In this document: positions 25,177-34,802 of the stretch, piece by piece
Numbering within the stretch: position 1 is the stretch's first letter
Layout of the letters: every line of letters starts with the position of its first letter
Source of the DNA: Ruminococcus sp.
GTDB taxonomy: Bacteria; Bacillota; Clostridia; Oscillospirales; Acutalibacteraceae
Length of the DNA: 64,000 nt
Direction of reading: 5' to 3'
Assembly: GCA_017473555.1 (NCBI GenBank)
Contig: JAFUKO010000045.1
Location: 1-64,000, forward strand
Made by a program: the position numbers and the translations under genes
The notes under the pieces: model-generated
What the model was told of the DNA's origin: nothing
Databases searched by the model: none
Seen by the model: the letters and a program-made list of their open reading frames with translations, nothing else

Positions 25177-27255
25177 ATGGAAAACAAATACGATAAGTTC
25201 GGTCACAGACTTTTGCTGTCGCTATCAGTAAGTGCTTTCTTTGTATACACATTCTTACTGTATGCACCGCTTAAGTTGTATATCGAAAACAAAGACGTGC
25301 TGTGGTTCAACTTTGAATCAACGCTGTTTGTATCACTGATTATCTCAGCCGTAGCACTGATAATAATTACGCTGTTTGTTGCTATCCCCAAACGATTTAT
25401 CCACGCAGGACTATGCTGTCTTTTGTTTGCTCTTGCTCTGGGACTGTTCATTCAGGGTAATTTTTTGAACATCAACTACGGCTCGGGTGTATTTGACGGT
25501 AGTGAAATTGCGTGGAAAGACTACACCACCTACGGTGCGATTAACTCGGCTGTATGGGCAGCGTGCCTTGCGATGCCTTTCGCATTTTTTATGGTATTCA
25601 GAAACGAGTGGCGTAAAATCCTGATGTTCTCGTCCTTAGGTCTTGTGCTGGTGCAGGTAGTCATCCTGTCATCTTTAGTGGTACAGAACTCAGGCACTCT
25701 TGACAAAATCACATACGAGGTCACACGCTCGGGTATTTACGAGCTAAGCGTAGAAGACAACACTGTGGTCTTTGTTCTCGACTCATTTGACGAAAGCTAT
25801 CTCGACAAAATCAAAGAGGACTTCCCTGGTTACGAGAAAGAGCTCTCTGGTTTTACCGAATACGACAACACACTTGCCACAGGTTCAGGAGCATCTGTCG
25901 CTCTTCCATCTCTCTTAACAGGCGAGGTTTACACAAAGCAAACCTCATACAACAGCTACTTAAAGAGCATCTGGGGCGAAGATACTGTATACTCTGTGCT
26001 ATCCGAAAACGGTGTTGACACCAGAATCTATGCGCAGACCGAGTACTTCGGACCTCACGCAAAAGACGATATTCAGAACATCGTTGACTATATGGATACT
26101 TATGGTGCCTATGCTTCGATGACAAAAACTATCTACAAGTATGCAGCGTACACCTACGCTCCGCACTACTTAAAGCAGTATTTCTGGCTTGACCTCGACA
26201 CAATCTCAAGCTACAAGTCAAAAAACGCATACGCTTTAAACGATGCAAAATTCTACTCAGACTATGTGAGAGCCGGTGGTTTCAACTACACCGAAAGTTA
26301 CGACAGTGCAGTAAGAATTTACAACTTAGACGGTGCACGCTCGCCATACACTCTTACAAAAAACACTATCAAAAGTATCAACGGCACTTCTTTAGACGAG
26401 CAGATTTACGGATGTTTCAACTGCCTTTTCACTATGCTTGACGATATGAGAGAGAACGGCATTTACGAAAACGCCACTATCATCATCACCGCAAACATCG
26501 GTAACAAGGATATGACTCAGCATCCGCTGATGCTTGTCAAAGAAAAAGGCAAAACCGAGGGTTACGAGATAAACCACGCTCCGCTGTCGATGTTCGACCT
26601 TGTTCCAACTCTTGCATCAGATTACACCGATGAATACGTAAACTTCGGTTCAGGCAAGACTTTCAACGAGTTTGAAAGCGACGCAAAGCGTACACGCTAT
26701 TTCTACTTAAACACAGGCGAAAACGCTGACACAAGAATCGAGCAGTACTCAACCAGAGGTGACGCAAATGACGCTGAGAGTATGAGATTACTCAACAGCT
26801 TCTACTCTACCAAAAAGGTTACTGACTACCGACTCGGCACATCGCTCACTTTTGCTATGGACGCCACCGCTAACATGTACTGTATTGAGGGCTTCTGCTC
26901 CACCACAGGTTGGCGTACACCGCTTGCAGGACCTCAGGCACAGATGGTCATTCCTATCGCATCGATTCCAAACGATGCACAGGACATCCACGTATATTTT
27001 GAGCTCCACTCCGTTGACACAGCGAGTGACTGTATAATCTACGCTAACGGCAGACAAGTCTACTCAGGCAAAATCGATAAAAAGCTTGTCAGCGAAGGCT
27101 TAAACTTCACCGTTCCATGCTCACTGATCGGCAACAACAACGAGCTCAACTTAAGCTTCGACTTTACTGACATCAACAATTCCGAGTTTGACCTCGAACA
27201 AAACAAACGCACAAAAACCGTTTCGTTCAAGAGTTTCAAGATGTATACACAGTAA
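25177..27255 (+). CDS. Membrane sulfatase-fold protein (LtaS/phosphotransferase-like), likely catalytically altered
   Basis: This 692-residue protein has about five N-terminal membrane helices (about 10-170) and an extracellular alkaline-phosphatase-superfamily domain (about 190-490). The first metal strand is VVFVLDSFDES. The nucleophile region reads GASVALPSLLTG. The late region is NHAPLSMFDLVPTL. At the strand that normally reads T-x-DHG it has ITANIGN, so the Asp-His metal ligands are Asn and Ile. A C-terminal beta-sandwich (about 560-690) resembles the carbohydrate-binding tails of surface-glycan enzymes. The family includes lipoteichoic acid synthases and phosphoethanolamine or glycerol-phosphate transferases. 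The start at 25177 is preferred because AAAGGA precedes it. It is convergent with the polysaccharide operon, and a role in decorating surface polymer is inferred. Confidence 0.7.
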   Translation: MENKYDKFGHRLLLSLSVSAFFVYTFLLYAPLKLYIENKDVLWFNFESTLFVSLIISAVALIIITLFVAIPKRFIHAGLCCLLFALALGLFIQGNFLNINYGSGVFDGSEIAWKDYTTYGAINSAVWAACLAMPFAFFMVFRNEWRKILMFSSLGLVLVQVVILSSLVVQNSGTLDKITYEVTRSGIYELSVEDNTVVFVLDSFDESYLDKIKEDFPGYEKELSGFTEYDNTLATGSGASVALPSLLTGEVYTKQTSYNSYLKSIWGEDTVYSVLSENGVDTRIYAQTEYFGPHAKDDIQNIVDYMDTYGAYASMTKTIYKYAAYTYAPHYLKQYFWLDLDTISSYKSKNAYALNDAKFYSDYVRAGGFNYTESYDSAVRIYNLDGARSPYTLTKNTIKSINGTSLDEQIYGCFNCLFTMLDDMRENGIYENATIIITANIGNKDMTQHPLMLVKEKGKTEGYEINHAPLSMFDLVPTLASDYTDEYVNFGSGKTFNEFESDAKRTRYFYLNTGENADTRIEQYSTRGDANDAESMRLLNSFYSTKKVTDYRLGTSLTFAMDATANMYCIEGFCSTTGWRTPLAGPQAQMVIPIASIPNDAQDIHVYFELHSVDTASDCIIYANGRQVYSGKIDKKLVSEGLNFTVPCSLIGNNNELNLSFDFTDINNSEFDLEQNKRTKTVSFKSFKMYTQ

Positions 27256-27286
27256 ACTAAAAATAATATTTTTTCTTACACAAAAC

Positions 27287-27313
27287 AACCCCGATTCATT
27301 ACGAATCGGGGTT
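27287..27313. terminator. Terminator closing the polysaccharide operon and the sulfatase-fold gene
   Basis: An 11-bp perfect stem, AACCCCGATTC paired with GAATCGGGGTT around a 5-base loop, has T-rich runs on both strands. It lies between convergent stops at 27255 and 27334. Confidence 0.88.
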
Positions 27314-27333
27314 TGCTTTTTATATACTGTTTT

Positions 27334-28530
27334 TTACACCGGATCAAAAAACGTATCAGGTCTGTTTGGGTCAAACTGCTCATTCGCCCACATCACTGTC
27401 ACAAGATTCTCGGTATCGGACAGATTGATAATGTTATGAGTCCAACCGTGGATCATATGAATAGCCTCAATCTTGTCGCCCGAAACCTCAAAAGACACCT
27501 TCTCATTTGTGTAGATGTTGCGTTCTTCAATCAGCGCTTTACCAGCCACAACAATGAAAAACTCCCACTTTGAGTTGTGCCAGTGCTGTCCTTTAGTGAT
27601 ACCAGGCTTTGAAATATTCACCGAGAACTGACCACAATCAACAGTCTTTAAAAGCTCGGTGAATGAGCCTCTGTCATCACAGTTCATCTTAAGCTCGAAC
27701 TTGAACTTATCTGTCGGCAAGTAAGAAAGGTAAAGACTGTACAGCTTTTTAGCAAAGCTGTTGTCAGGGATATGCGGCATGATAAGAGTCTGTGGCTGTG
27801 CCTTAAAACTCTCGAGTAAATCCACAATTTCGCCGAGTGTCACCTTGTATGTAAGAGGAACATAACAGTACCTGCCGCTTTCACTCTCAACAGGCTCAAG
27901 TCCGTCGTAGTCGCAGTGCTTTTCCTTGCCCTCTAATAAATCATACATACCCTCAACAAGGTCGTCGATATACAGAAGCTCAACCACAGCGTTTCTGTCA
28001 TTAACTGTAAATGGCAGGTCATTTGCCACAGCATTACAGAAAGTTGACACAGCTGAGTTATAGTTAGGGCGTGAATGTCCCATAAGATTAGGGAAACGAT
28101 AAACCGCAACCTTTACTCCTGTTTCCTTTGCATAATCAAAGAGCAGTTCCTCGCCTGCTAACTTGCTCTTGCCGTAATCAGACTCACCGTATCTGCCGAT
28201 GAGTGTAGCCTGAATTGAGCTTGAAAGCATAACTGTAGCCTTGTTATTGTATTTTTTAAGAGTATCAAGAAGCTTTGAGCCAAAGCCGAAGTTACCCTGC
28301 ATAAACTCTTCGTTATTCTTTGGGCGATTGATACCCGCAAGGTTGAACACAAAGTCAGCCTTACTGCAATATTCCTCAAGTTCTGCTTCAGTTGAATCTA
28401 TATCATACTCAAAAATTTCTTCAATTGTAATATCAGGACGAGTACGATTCTTACCATCTCTGATATTTTTAAGATTAGCACAAAGGGCCTGTCCTACCAT
28501 ACCCTTAGCACCGGTAACCAGTATTTTCAT
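27334..28530 (-). CDS. capF: CapF-type bifunctional UDP-sugar epimerase/reductase
   Basis: This enzyme (398 residues from the ATG at 28530) is the second step of UDP-L-FucNAc synthesis. The N-terminal SDR domain (about 1-245) begins ILVTGAKGMVGQ and has SSSIQA and YGKSK. The C-terminal cupin domain (about 270-398) has GQHWHNSKWEFF, whose histidines form the metal site. In S. aureus CapF the cupin epimerises C3 and the SDR domain reduces C4. Its partners CapE (41400) and CapG (37284) are in the same operon but not adjacent. AAGGTGAG precedes the ATG; a GTG two codons upstream overlaps the previous stop. It is the last gene before the terminator and looks less AT-rich than its neighbours. Confidence 0.92.
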   Translation of the reverse strand: MKILVTGAKGMVGQALCANLKNIRDGKNRTRPDITIEEIFEYDIDSTEAELEEYCSKADFVFNLAGINRPKNNEEFMQGNFGFGSKLLDTLKKYNNKATVMLSSSIQATLIGRYGESDYGKSKLAGEELLFDYAKETGVKVAVYRFPNLMGHSRPNYNSAVSTFCNAVANDLPFTVNDRNAVVELLYIDDLVEGMYDLLEGKEKHCDYDGLEPVESESGRYCYVPLTYKVTLGEIVDLLESFKAQPQTLIMPHIPDNSFAKKLYSLYLSYLPTDKFKFELKMNCDDRGSFTELLKTVDCGQFSVNISKPGITKGQHWHNSKWEFFIVVAGKALIEERNIYTNEKVSFEVSGDKIEAIHMIHGWTHNIINLSDTENLVTVMWANEQFDPNRPDTFFDPV

Positions 28531-28532
28531 TT

Positions 28533-29540
28533 TCACTCACCTTGCTTATTCTTAATTTTATCCATAATAATTGTAATAACAATCGCGATAGTTATAGTCC
28601 CTAGATAATAGAGCACGAGTTGAATACGTGGATTATTAACAATGATTGAAATTACGCTTCCTATACCCCAATGAAATAAAAACATAGGTAAAGAAATCTT
28701 ACCCAAATAATCCGCAAATGTTGAGTTGAGTTTGTTCGTGAAACTCTGTTCAGATAACATAATTGTGGTTGCCACTGTAAAAAGCAAGATGATTATATTA
28801 TTATCATAATTCATTGCACACAAAATGATAACAGCAAAGAACGATCCAACTTCCACTAAAGTCAGCATCACCCTAAAAAGACCCTTAATCTCAATATTTT
28901 TAATTAACTTAACCATCAAATAAACAAAAGTGCCCAGCATCAGATAAGCAAAGGCTCTCAGTAAATCGTTTGGCCAATCTCTTACAGTATTCACACCAAA
29001 TCTACCCAAATATAGCAACGGTACCAACCACGACAATATGTACCAGAAATCATGCCACTTGACAAACAAATACGCAACTAAAGGTAAAATAATGAATACT
29101 GCAGACAAATACCAAATCGGTGCAAGTTCGGCAGGAGCTACACCGAAAGACGTTAAAAAGAGTGCCTCATACGGCAATTTACTGAAAACTATAAAAATAG
29201 ATTTCAAATCATAATGATATACGAACAAATTGATAAAATACTGAAGCACAATAGCGATAATCGCAAGTACAAAATAACTCTTGAATTTCTTAATATTGTA
29301 AATCATTATATTTTTAGACAAGTTATCTTTATCATCTTGTCTATAGTTATCAAAGTGTTTTGCGGTATAGTAGCCTGTCAAAATAAAGAAAAACTCTACC
29401 CAAACCCAGCCTAATTTAAACAGGTATTCACCGGAAAAGCCCATCACATAAACGTGGTGGGCCATAATCATTAACATTCCGACAAACCTCATTATTTCGA
29501 CGCTACCTAATCTATGGTTTTTTCTTTGTTTTAAACTCAT
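28533..29540 (-). CDS. Acyltransferase family 3 membrane protein
   Basis: This 335-residue integral membrane O-acyltransferase has about ten helices. The N-terminal catalytic region reads IMRFVGMLMIMAHHVYV, with the histidine pair expected in this family, and a WVEFFFILTGYY segment follows. The C-terminus shows YLGKISLPMFLFHWGIG, the usual last-helix signature. Family members move acetyl or other acyl groups to sugar hydroxyls, so decoration of the locus polysaccharide is likely. Its stop lies two bases before the capF ATG. The other intact copy of this family is at 61914, and a truncated one is at 63007. Confidence 0.85.
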   Translation of the reverse strand: MSLKQRKNHRLGSVEIMRFVGMLMIMAHHVYVMGFSGEYLFKLGWVWVEFFFILTGYYTAKHFDNYRQDDKDNLSKNIMIYNIKKFKSYFVLAIIAIVLQYFINLFVYHYDLKSIFIVFSKLPYEALFLTSFGVAPAELAPIWYLSAVFIILPLVAYLFVKWHDFWYILSWLVPLLYLGRFGVNTVRDWPNDLLRAFAYLMLGTFVYLMVKLIKNIEIKGLFRVMLTLVEVGSFFAVIILCAMNYDNNIIILLFTVATTIMLSEQSFTNKLNSTFADYLGKISLPMFLFHWGIGSVISIIVNNPRIQLVLYYLGTITIAIVITIIMDKIKNKQGE

Positions 29541-29584
29541 AATAATAACCCATTTCTAAATAAAATAAATAGCAGTTGAGTACA

Positions 29585-30496
29585 TTAAATATTTGCATTC
29601 AACAAATCAAATATGCTATCACTATCGAGTTTATTTGCTTTGAGAACCTGACTATGCGTTCCAAATCCGGTACCAAACGTATGCAATCCTATTTTAGTCA
29701 ACTTCTTGTTGAGTCCAAATTCTGCAATAACATCGGCAATACTGCTGCCTAAACCTCCATTAACATTATGTTCCTCCAAAGAGAACACCTTGTCAAATTT
29801 CTCTATCTCAGAAGCAATTGCCATTTTGTTTAATGGTGCAATAGTATGCACATTAACAATTTTAATTGTTTTTCCTGATTCATTAAGCTTTTGTTTAGCT
29901 TCTAAAAGCTGAGAAACAATGCTTCCTGTAACAAAAACAATCGCATCTTCTCCATCAGCTATTACTTCATTTTTGCCTATTTCAAAGTCAATTTCACCAT
30001 CATAAATCTCTTTTTCTGCACTCATTCCCATACGTATATATACAGGTGAATCAATCTCATATGCAGCATTCACAGCTGCAATAAGTTCCTTAGGACTTGC
30101 AGGAGTAATAACTGTCAGATTCGGCATATTTTTTAGTAACGCCAAATCTTCTGTTGCATGGTGAGTAGCACCCAATGTTGACCAAGAAAGTCCGCTACCC
30201 ATACCAACTATTTTAACATTTCTGTTCTGCATACAAACATCATCTCTGATAAACTCATAAGAACGATAGGCCAGAAACGCACCTGTTGTATACACAAACG
30301 GAATCTTTCCGACGGCAGCCATACCTGCCGCTGCGGTAACCTGGTTGTTTTCGCTAATACCAAAGTTAATCACTCTATCAGGAAACTCTCTTGCAATCAG
30401 CTCATCATAATCTGTTCCACTGTCCGACAAGCAAGATACTACTCTGTTATCTTTGCGTATCAATTCATATAATGCACTCATGTAAGCTCTTTGCAT
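29585..30496 (-). CDS. Transketolase-like protein, C-terminal half
   Basis: These 303 residues match the pyrimidine-binding and C-terminal domains of transketolase/DXP synthase. The conserved glutamate that activates thiamine diphosphate is in NFGISENNQ, and HHATEDLALL and PNLTVITPAS are family strings. It is the second half of a split enzyme: its start overlaps the end of the N-terminal half (30478) by 19 bases. GAGGAGG stands ten bases before the ATG. Stand-alone pairs like this in polysaccharide loci are thought to build or modify unusual sugars by two-carbon transfer. The substrate cannot be read from the sequence. Confidence 0.87.
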   Translation of the reverse strand: MQRAYMSALYELIRKDNRVVSCLSDSGTDYDELIAREFPDRVINFGISENNQVTAAAGMAAVGKIPFVYTTGAFLAYRSYEFIRDDVCMQNRNVKIVGMGSGLSWSTLGATHHATEDLALLKNMPNLTVITPASPKELIAAVNAAYEIDSPVYIRMGMSAEKEIYDGEIDFEIGKNEVIADGEDAIVFVTGSIVSQLLEAKQKLNESGKTIKIVNVHTIAPLNKMAIASEIEKFDKVFSLEEHNVNGGLGSSIADVIAEFGLNKKLTKIGLHTFGTGFGTHSQVLKANKLDSDSIFDLLNANI

Positions 30497-31317
30497 ACCC
30501 TGATTTCCTCCTCACTTATATCTAATTCAGACATAAAATATTTGAGTTCTTTTTTCTTTGGTAATCTCCAGTGCCATTTAGGATTATTCTCCATAATAGA
30601 AACACCCTTACCTTTTACTGTATTAAGTAAGACAACCTTCACTTTATCTGTATTATTATCTTTTAACAAACACTCTCTGATACTATCTATATCATGACCA
30701 TCAACCTCAAAAACCTCGCATCCGAAAGCCTCAAAGTGAGGTCTGATAGACTCTATTCCCATAACAGCCTCAAGAGTATCCATTTTCTGAACTTTATTAC
30801 AATCAACTAAAACAATAAGGTTGTCAAGCTTCATATGGTGCGCAAACATAATCGCTTCCCATGTTGAACCTTCCTCGCATTCACCATCACCCAAAAGACA
30901 GTACACTTTCTCTTTTCTGTTGTCCATCTTTTTTGCCTTTGCTATACCAACTGCAAAACTCAGGCCGTGACCAAGCGAACCTGTAGAGCACTCGACACCC
31001 GGAGTATTCGGATAGCATGGTTCGCCACCTAATATGCTTCCCGGTTTAGAAAAGCTCATAAGCACATCTTTGTCAAAAAAACCAACTCGAGAAAGCTCAT
31101 TATACAAAGCAAGGCTTCCGTGACCTTTACTTAGAATAAAGTAATCTCTATCTGGATCTTGAGGGTTTTCAGGGTTATATCTCAATACTCCTTGTTCATA
31201 CAAAACGTACATCGTTTCTACGATAGAAAAAGCAGATGCAATATGTGCAACGCTAGCACTGTAAGCCGTCAGAAAAATGTCTTTTCTGATTTTTTTTGTT
31301 AACATACTATAATCCAT
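30478..31317 (-). CDS. Transketolase-like protein, N-terminal half
   Basis: These 279 residues form the thiamine-diphosphate and magnesium binding domain. ILSKGHGSLALY carries the conserved GHG. STGSLGHGLSFAVG and GDGECEEGSTWEA form the metal and diphosphate site, with VDCNKVQ downstream. Together with the following gene at 29585 it makes a complete split transketolase. The halves overlap by 19 bases, which argues for coupled translation in fixed ratio. The aldo-keto reductase gene lies immediately upstream. Confidence 0.88.
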   Translation of the reverse strand: MDYSMLTKKIRKDIFLTAYSASVAHIASAFSIVETMYVLYEQGVLRYNPENPQDPDRDYFILSKGHGSLALYNELSRVGFFDKDVLMSFSKPGSILGGEPCYPNTPGVECSTGSLGHGLSFAVGIAKAKKMDNRKEKVYCLLGDGECEEGSTWEAIMFAHHMKLDNLIVLVDCNKVQKMDTLEAVMGIESIRPHFEAFGCEVFEVDGHDIDSIRECLLKDNNTDKVKVVLLNTVKGKGVSIMENNPKWHWRLPKKKELKYFMSELDISEEEIRVCKELT

Positions 31318-31339
31318 AATTTATCCTCTTATATAAATA

Positions 31340-32155
31340 TTAACCAAACAGAGTTAGTGTTTCCGAATCTAATCCTGATGAGCAAAGATACGGAAGATTA
31401 TCTAAATACTTCATATCCTCTACACTAAGCTCAAAATCAAATATATCCAAGTTAGACGCCATACGTTCACTGTTTTTACTTTTAACAATAGGAACCAGGT
31501 CATTCTGAATACACCATCTAAGACATATCTGAGCCGGCGATTTAAAATACTTTTCTGAAAGTATTTTAATCTCATCTTTTTTCAAAAGTCTACCTGAACC
31601 CAGTGGGCTCCACGCCTGCACCAAAATACCATTTTGCTTACAATAGTCAATAATACTCTTTTGCATAAATCCCGGATGGATTTCCACCTGATTAACAAAT
31701 GGTTTTACCGTAGACTCTTTTAACAGTTCTTCTAACTGATTAGCTTTAAAGTTGCTGACTCCGATATGTTTTACAAGACCTTCTTCTATTAATTCTTCCA
31801 TCTGTTTCCATACACGATTGTTTATGTCTATCCAGTCATCGTGTACGGCTTTTGATGCAGGCCAGTGCATCAAATACAAATCTAAGTACTCACAACCCAG
31901 ATTCTGTATTGTGTTAAGACACGCTTGCCTTACATTATCTCTATCAGCATTCCACAACTTACCGGAAATAAACATATCATCTCTATCACACTGAGTATTC
32001 TTTATAGCCAGTCCAATAGACTCTTCGTTCATATACGCAGACGCAGTATCAAACATACGATAACCACAGCTAATCGCAGATTCAATTATCTGTGTTGTAT
32101 CAGCTGTATTTTTAAGTTTCCATGTTCCAAAACCAATCTTCGGCATATCATTCAT
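31340..32155 (-). CDS. Aldo-keto reductase
   Basis: This 271-residue (beta/alpha)8 NADPH-dependent carbonyl reductase starts IGFGTWKL. The catalytic tetrad is visible: Asp in FDTASAY, Tyr in the same string, Lys in ISGKLW and His in LMHWPAS. Later strings are GVSNF, NQVEIHPG and PIVKSKNSERM. Its start overlaps the stop of the SGNH protein gene by eight bases, and it directly precedes the split transketolase, so it may reduce the ketone that transketolase produces. That link is inference from position. Confidence 0.88.
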   Translation of the reverse strand: MNDMPKIGFGTWKLKNTADTTQIIESAISCGYRMFDTASAYMNEESIGLAIKNTQCDRDDMFISGKLWNADRDNVRQACLNTIQNLGCEYLDLYLMHWPASKAVHDDWIDINNRVWKQMEELIEEGLVKHIGVSNFKANQLEELLKESTVKPFVNQVEIHPGFMQKSIIDYCKQNGILVQAWSPLGSGRLLKKDEIKILSEKYFKSPAQICLRWCIQNDLVPIVKSKNSERMASNLDIFDFELSVEDMKYLDNLPYLCSSGLDSETLTLFG

Positions 32156-33236
32156 TGCTGTTATCCTCTAAAATTTCACTTAATTTTTCTTTAGATGCAT
32201 CGATATCTTTATGCCACTCATCAACATAATCATTCATAAATGCATATGCAGGATCATCCGATCTATCTGGCAGATCATAATTGTCTATCATATATCTGCT
32301 TAAAAAATCGGTATATTTAGTAGCACCTAAAATATTAACATGTTTTTCATCATAAAAATCAGTGCTATAATCAATGCCCATTTCTTCGATATAATCATTA
32401 GCATCTAAAAAATTGTAACCGTACTGCTTTATAATACCTTCAACATAGTTAAAGGTCTGTTTATGCTCCTCTTTTTCAAGGTATGGTGATACCGTAAATA
32501 AAAATTCGCAATCGATTTGTTTAATATATTCAAGCAAATCAACCAACACCTTCTCGGTATCTTCGCTTACAGGTCTTTTATCTGTTGTATTAAACTCACA
32601 TTTTGTAAGTTCCTGGTTTTTAGCCTCTAAAAAGAAGCCGTTGTATTTTTCTTTATATATGCCAAGCATAAGCTTCATCTTATCCTTATTCGGATAACCA
32701 TGACCGTGGTATTTTATCAAATCAAGATAATACGAAAGCTTATCATCATCTTCGATACGTGTACCTACATTTTCATTGATGAAGCGGATTTTATTCATTG
32801 ACAATCTCATTCCGTCAAGTGTAGTGCGATATGTAAATTCTGAAGGTGGCTGACTACCATCGTTTTCAGCATCACGATACTGAAAGGCTCTTGCGTCAAT
32901 GACGATAAGCTCAGGTGACTGAGTTTTAAGCACTTCCTCTATCATATGTTTATACAGCTCTGCTTGTACTCCGGCAGCTGCATAATCATAGGACACAATT
33001 CCGTGGTTTTCCCATGCCTGAAGCGGTGCATAGTAAACAAATGTCGCACTACCACCAATATTCACTACATCTAAAGTGTTTTTCTTTTCTGCATACAATC
33101 CATAAATTCTGCTGGAATTACGAAGATCGCCCGGCTTTGATGTGTAGGTCAGAAAAACAAACACAAACGCAAATACAAGTATAAATGCAACAATCCTAAT
33201 TATCGGCTTTACGGATTTTTTTAATTTTTCTTTCAT
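32148..33236 (-). CDS. Membrane-anchored SGNH/DltD-AlgX-like acyltransferase partner
   Basis: This protein of 362 residues (from the ATG at 33236) has one N-terminal membrane helix (about residues 13-31) and an extracytoplasmic SGNH-like domain. The nucleophile region reads NIGGSATFVYYA and the Asp/His block reads FYDEKHVNILGATKY. Such proteins (DltD, AlgJ/AlgX, PatB partners) work with MBOAT proteins to move acyl groups onto extracellular polymers. The MBOAT gene ends four bases upstream. An upstream in-frame start at 33296 overlaps the MBOAT gene and is less likely. Confidence 0.8.
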   Translation of the reverse strand: MKEKLKKSVKPIIRIVAFILVFAFVFVFLTYTSKPGDLRNSSRIYGLYAEKKNTLDVVNIGGSATFVYYAPLQAWENHGIVSYDYAAAGVQAELYKHMIEEVLKTQSPELIVIDARAFQYRDAENDGSQPPSEFTYRTTLDGMRLSMNKIRFINENVGTRIEDDDKLSYYLDLIKYHGHGYPNKDKMKLMLGIYKEKYNGFFLEAKNQELTKCEFNTTDKRPVSEDTEKVLVDLLEYIKQIDCEFLFTVSPYLEKEEHKQTFNYVEGIIKQYGYNFLDANDYIEEMGIDYSTDFYDEKHVNILGATKYTDFLSRYMIDNYDLPDRSDDPAYAFMNDYVDEWHKDIDASKEKLSEILEDNSNE

Positions 33237-33240
33237 TAGA

Positions 33241-34785
33241 TTAGAACCCTCCGTAAATAAAATCAGCTGGTACAAAACCAGGTCCATATACACCAAACAT
33301 CAGTGTAACACCAATCATAGCAATCAGAAGAGCAAATCTGAATATATGATTACAACTATTGAACTTTTCTGCTACATCTACATTATTGTATTTCAGGTAA
33401 TCGACAATCGCAACACCAAGCATTGTAACAACTATAACTGCCCATTTAAAAAGCACAGCGTACAGCGTATGATCTCCCATTATCACTTCAGAAATAAAAG
33501 GATCAACTACAGTTGGATCAAACTTAAAAATATCAGCGATAAGAGCAAAGCTTTGAGTAAATGATGGTGCTAAAGCAAACAGCCACACGATACACATCAT
33601 AAACAATGTTCTCAAGGACTGGAAAATATGAAACCATTTTGACTCAACATTAATCTTTAATTTGTTTCTGAGCTTTACAAAGCTCTCCTCTAAAAGCTCA
33701 CTTGATGTAAGATAAATCCAAGGCAGAATTCCGGCAGCAAATATGTACTTATATGAAGCTCCATGCCATATACCTATGATTACCCACAATATCAGTATTG
33801 CGAGAAAAACAGGTATTTTCTTACCAAGTTTCTTTCCAAATTTCTTCTTCGACTTTTTATTAAGTTTCTGAAAAGCCTCGGATTTCAAAAGCGGATACAT
33901 TATATAATCCTTGCCCCAGCTACCAAGTGTAATATGCCACCTACGCCAGAATTCAGACAGGTTTTTGGAGAAGAATGGACTCTCAAAGTTTTCAGGAAGT
34001 TTTACCCCATATAACTTAGAAGCACCAATAACTATGTCCATACAACCTGAAAAATCGCAATAAATCTGCAGAGCATAAAACACTACTCCGATAACAATGA
34101 ATGGTCCCGAGTACACATCTGTATCTGCAAAAATTGCATTGACAATAATAGCAAGATTATCAGCAATTACCATCTTCTTGAGTAATCCATAAACTACTCT
34201 GTGAAATCCCTTGAATATATTGTCCCATTCAAAATCGCCATTATCAAAAAACTCTGATTTCATCTGTGTATATCTGATGAAAGGGCCTGAAATCAGACAA
34301 GGATAATAGCACGAAAACAACATTACCTTAAAGAAGTTTTTCTCGGCAGGTATTGTTGTCCAATAAACGTCAACCAAATATGAAATCATTGACAGGGTGT
34401 AGTAAGATATACCAATCGGTGCTATAAGATTAATAGTTCCTAGATGGAAGTCGATGTTGAACAATTCTCCAAACCCGTTGATCGTATTAGGAATGATATT
34501 AATGTATTTTAATAAGAAAAGCATTGCTATATTGAACGCCAATGCAATTACAATTGTTGCTTTTTTGGCTTTTTGTGTTGTCAGCTTTTCACCTATGAGT
34601 CTTGAACTTATGTATATCGTTGCAACTCCAAACACAAAATATCCTGCTACTTCTATGCTGGCAAGAGAAAAGAACGCTAAAGAAAAAACTAACAGCGAAA
34701 TCCATCTGTATTTTTTAGGAAACAAGTAATAAACTATTGTGGTCAATCCTAAAAACACAAAGAAATTTAGCGATGTAATGGTCAT
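33241..34785 (-). CDS. MBOAT-family O-acyltransferase
   Basis: This 514-residue polytopic membrane protein is of the DltB/AlgI/PatA group, which passes acyl groups across the membrane. YYLFPKKYRW is near the N-terminus. The family core reads IYCDFSGCMDIVIG and EFWRRWHITLGSWGKDYI. The invariant histidine lies in IGIWHGASYKYI, about residue 340. It is encoded directly between the MaoC/ACP/FkbH genes and the SGNH partner, so the acyl donor may be the dedicated ACP, as with DltC in D-alanylation of teichoic acids. Confidence 0.9.
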   Translation of the reverse strand: MTITSLNFFVFLGLTTIVYYLFPKKYRWISLLVFSLAFFSLASIEVAGYFVFGVATIYISSRLIGEKLTTQKAKKATIVIALAFNIAMLFLLKYINIIPNTINGFGELFNIDFHLGTINLIAPIGISYYTLSMISYLVDVYWTTIPAEKNFFKVMLFSCYYPCLISGPFIRYTQMKSEFFDNGDFEWDNIFKGFHRVVYGLLKKMVIADNLAIIVNAIFADTDVYSGPFIVIGVVFYALQIYCDFSGCMDIVIGASKLYGVKLPENFESPFFSKNLSEFWRRWHITLGSWGKDYIMYPLLKSEAFQKLNKKSKKKFGKKLGKKIPVFLAILILWVIIGIWHGASYKYIFAAGILPWIYLTSSELLEESFVKLRNKLKINVESKWFHIFQSLRTLFMMCIVWLFALAPSFTQSFALIADIFKFDPTVVDPFISEVIMGDHTLYAVLFKWAVIVVTMLGVAIVDYLKYNNVDVAEKFNSCNHIFRFALLIAMIGVTLMFGVYGPGFVPADFIYGGF

Positions 34786-34802
34786 ACCTTACCCCCGATA
34801 AT

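Noticed and set aside
29585..31317. The two transketolase genes as one gene broken by a frameshift
   Set aside because: The second half has its own ATG and GAGGAGG site, and split transketolases with this break point are common.
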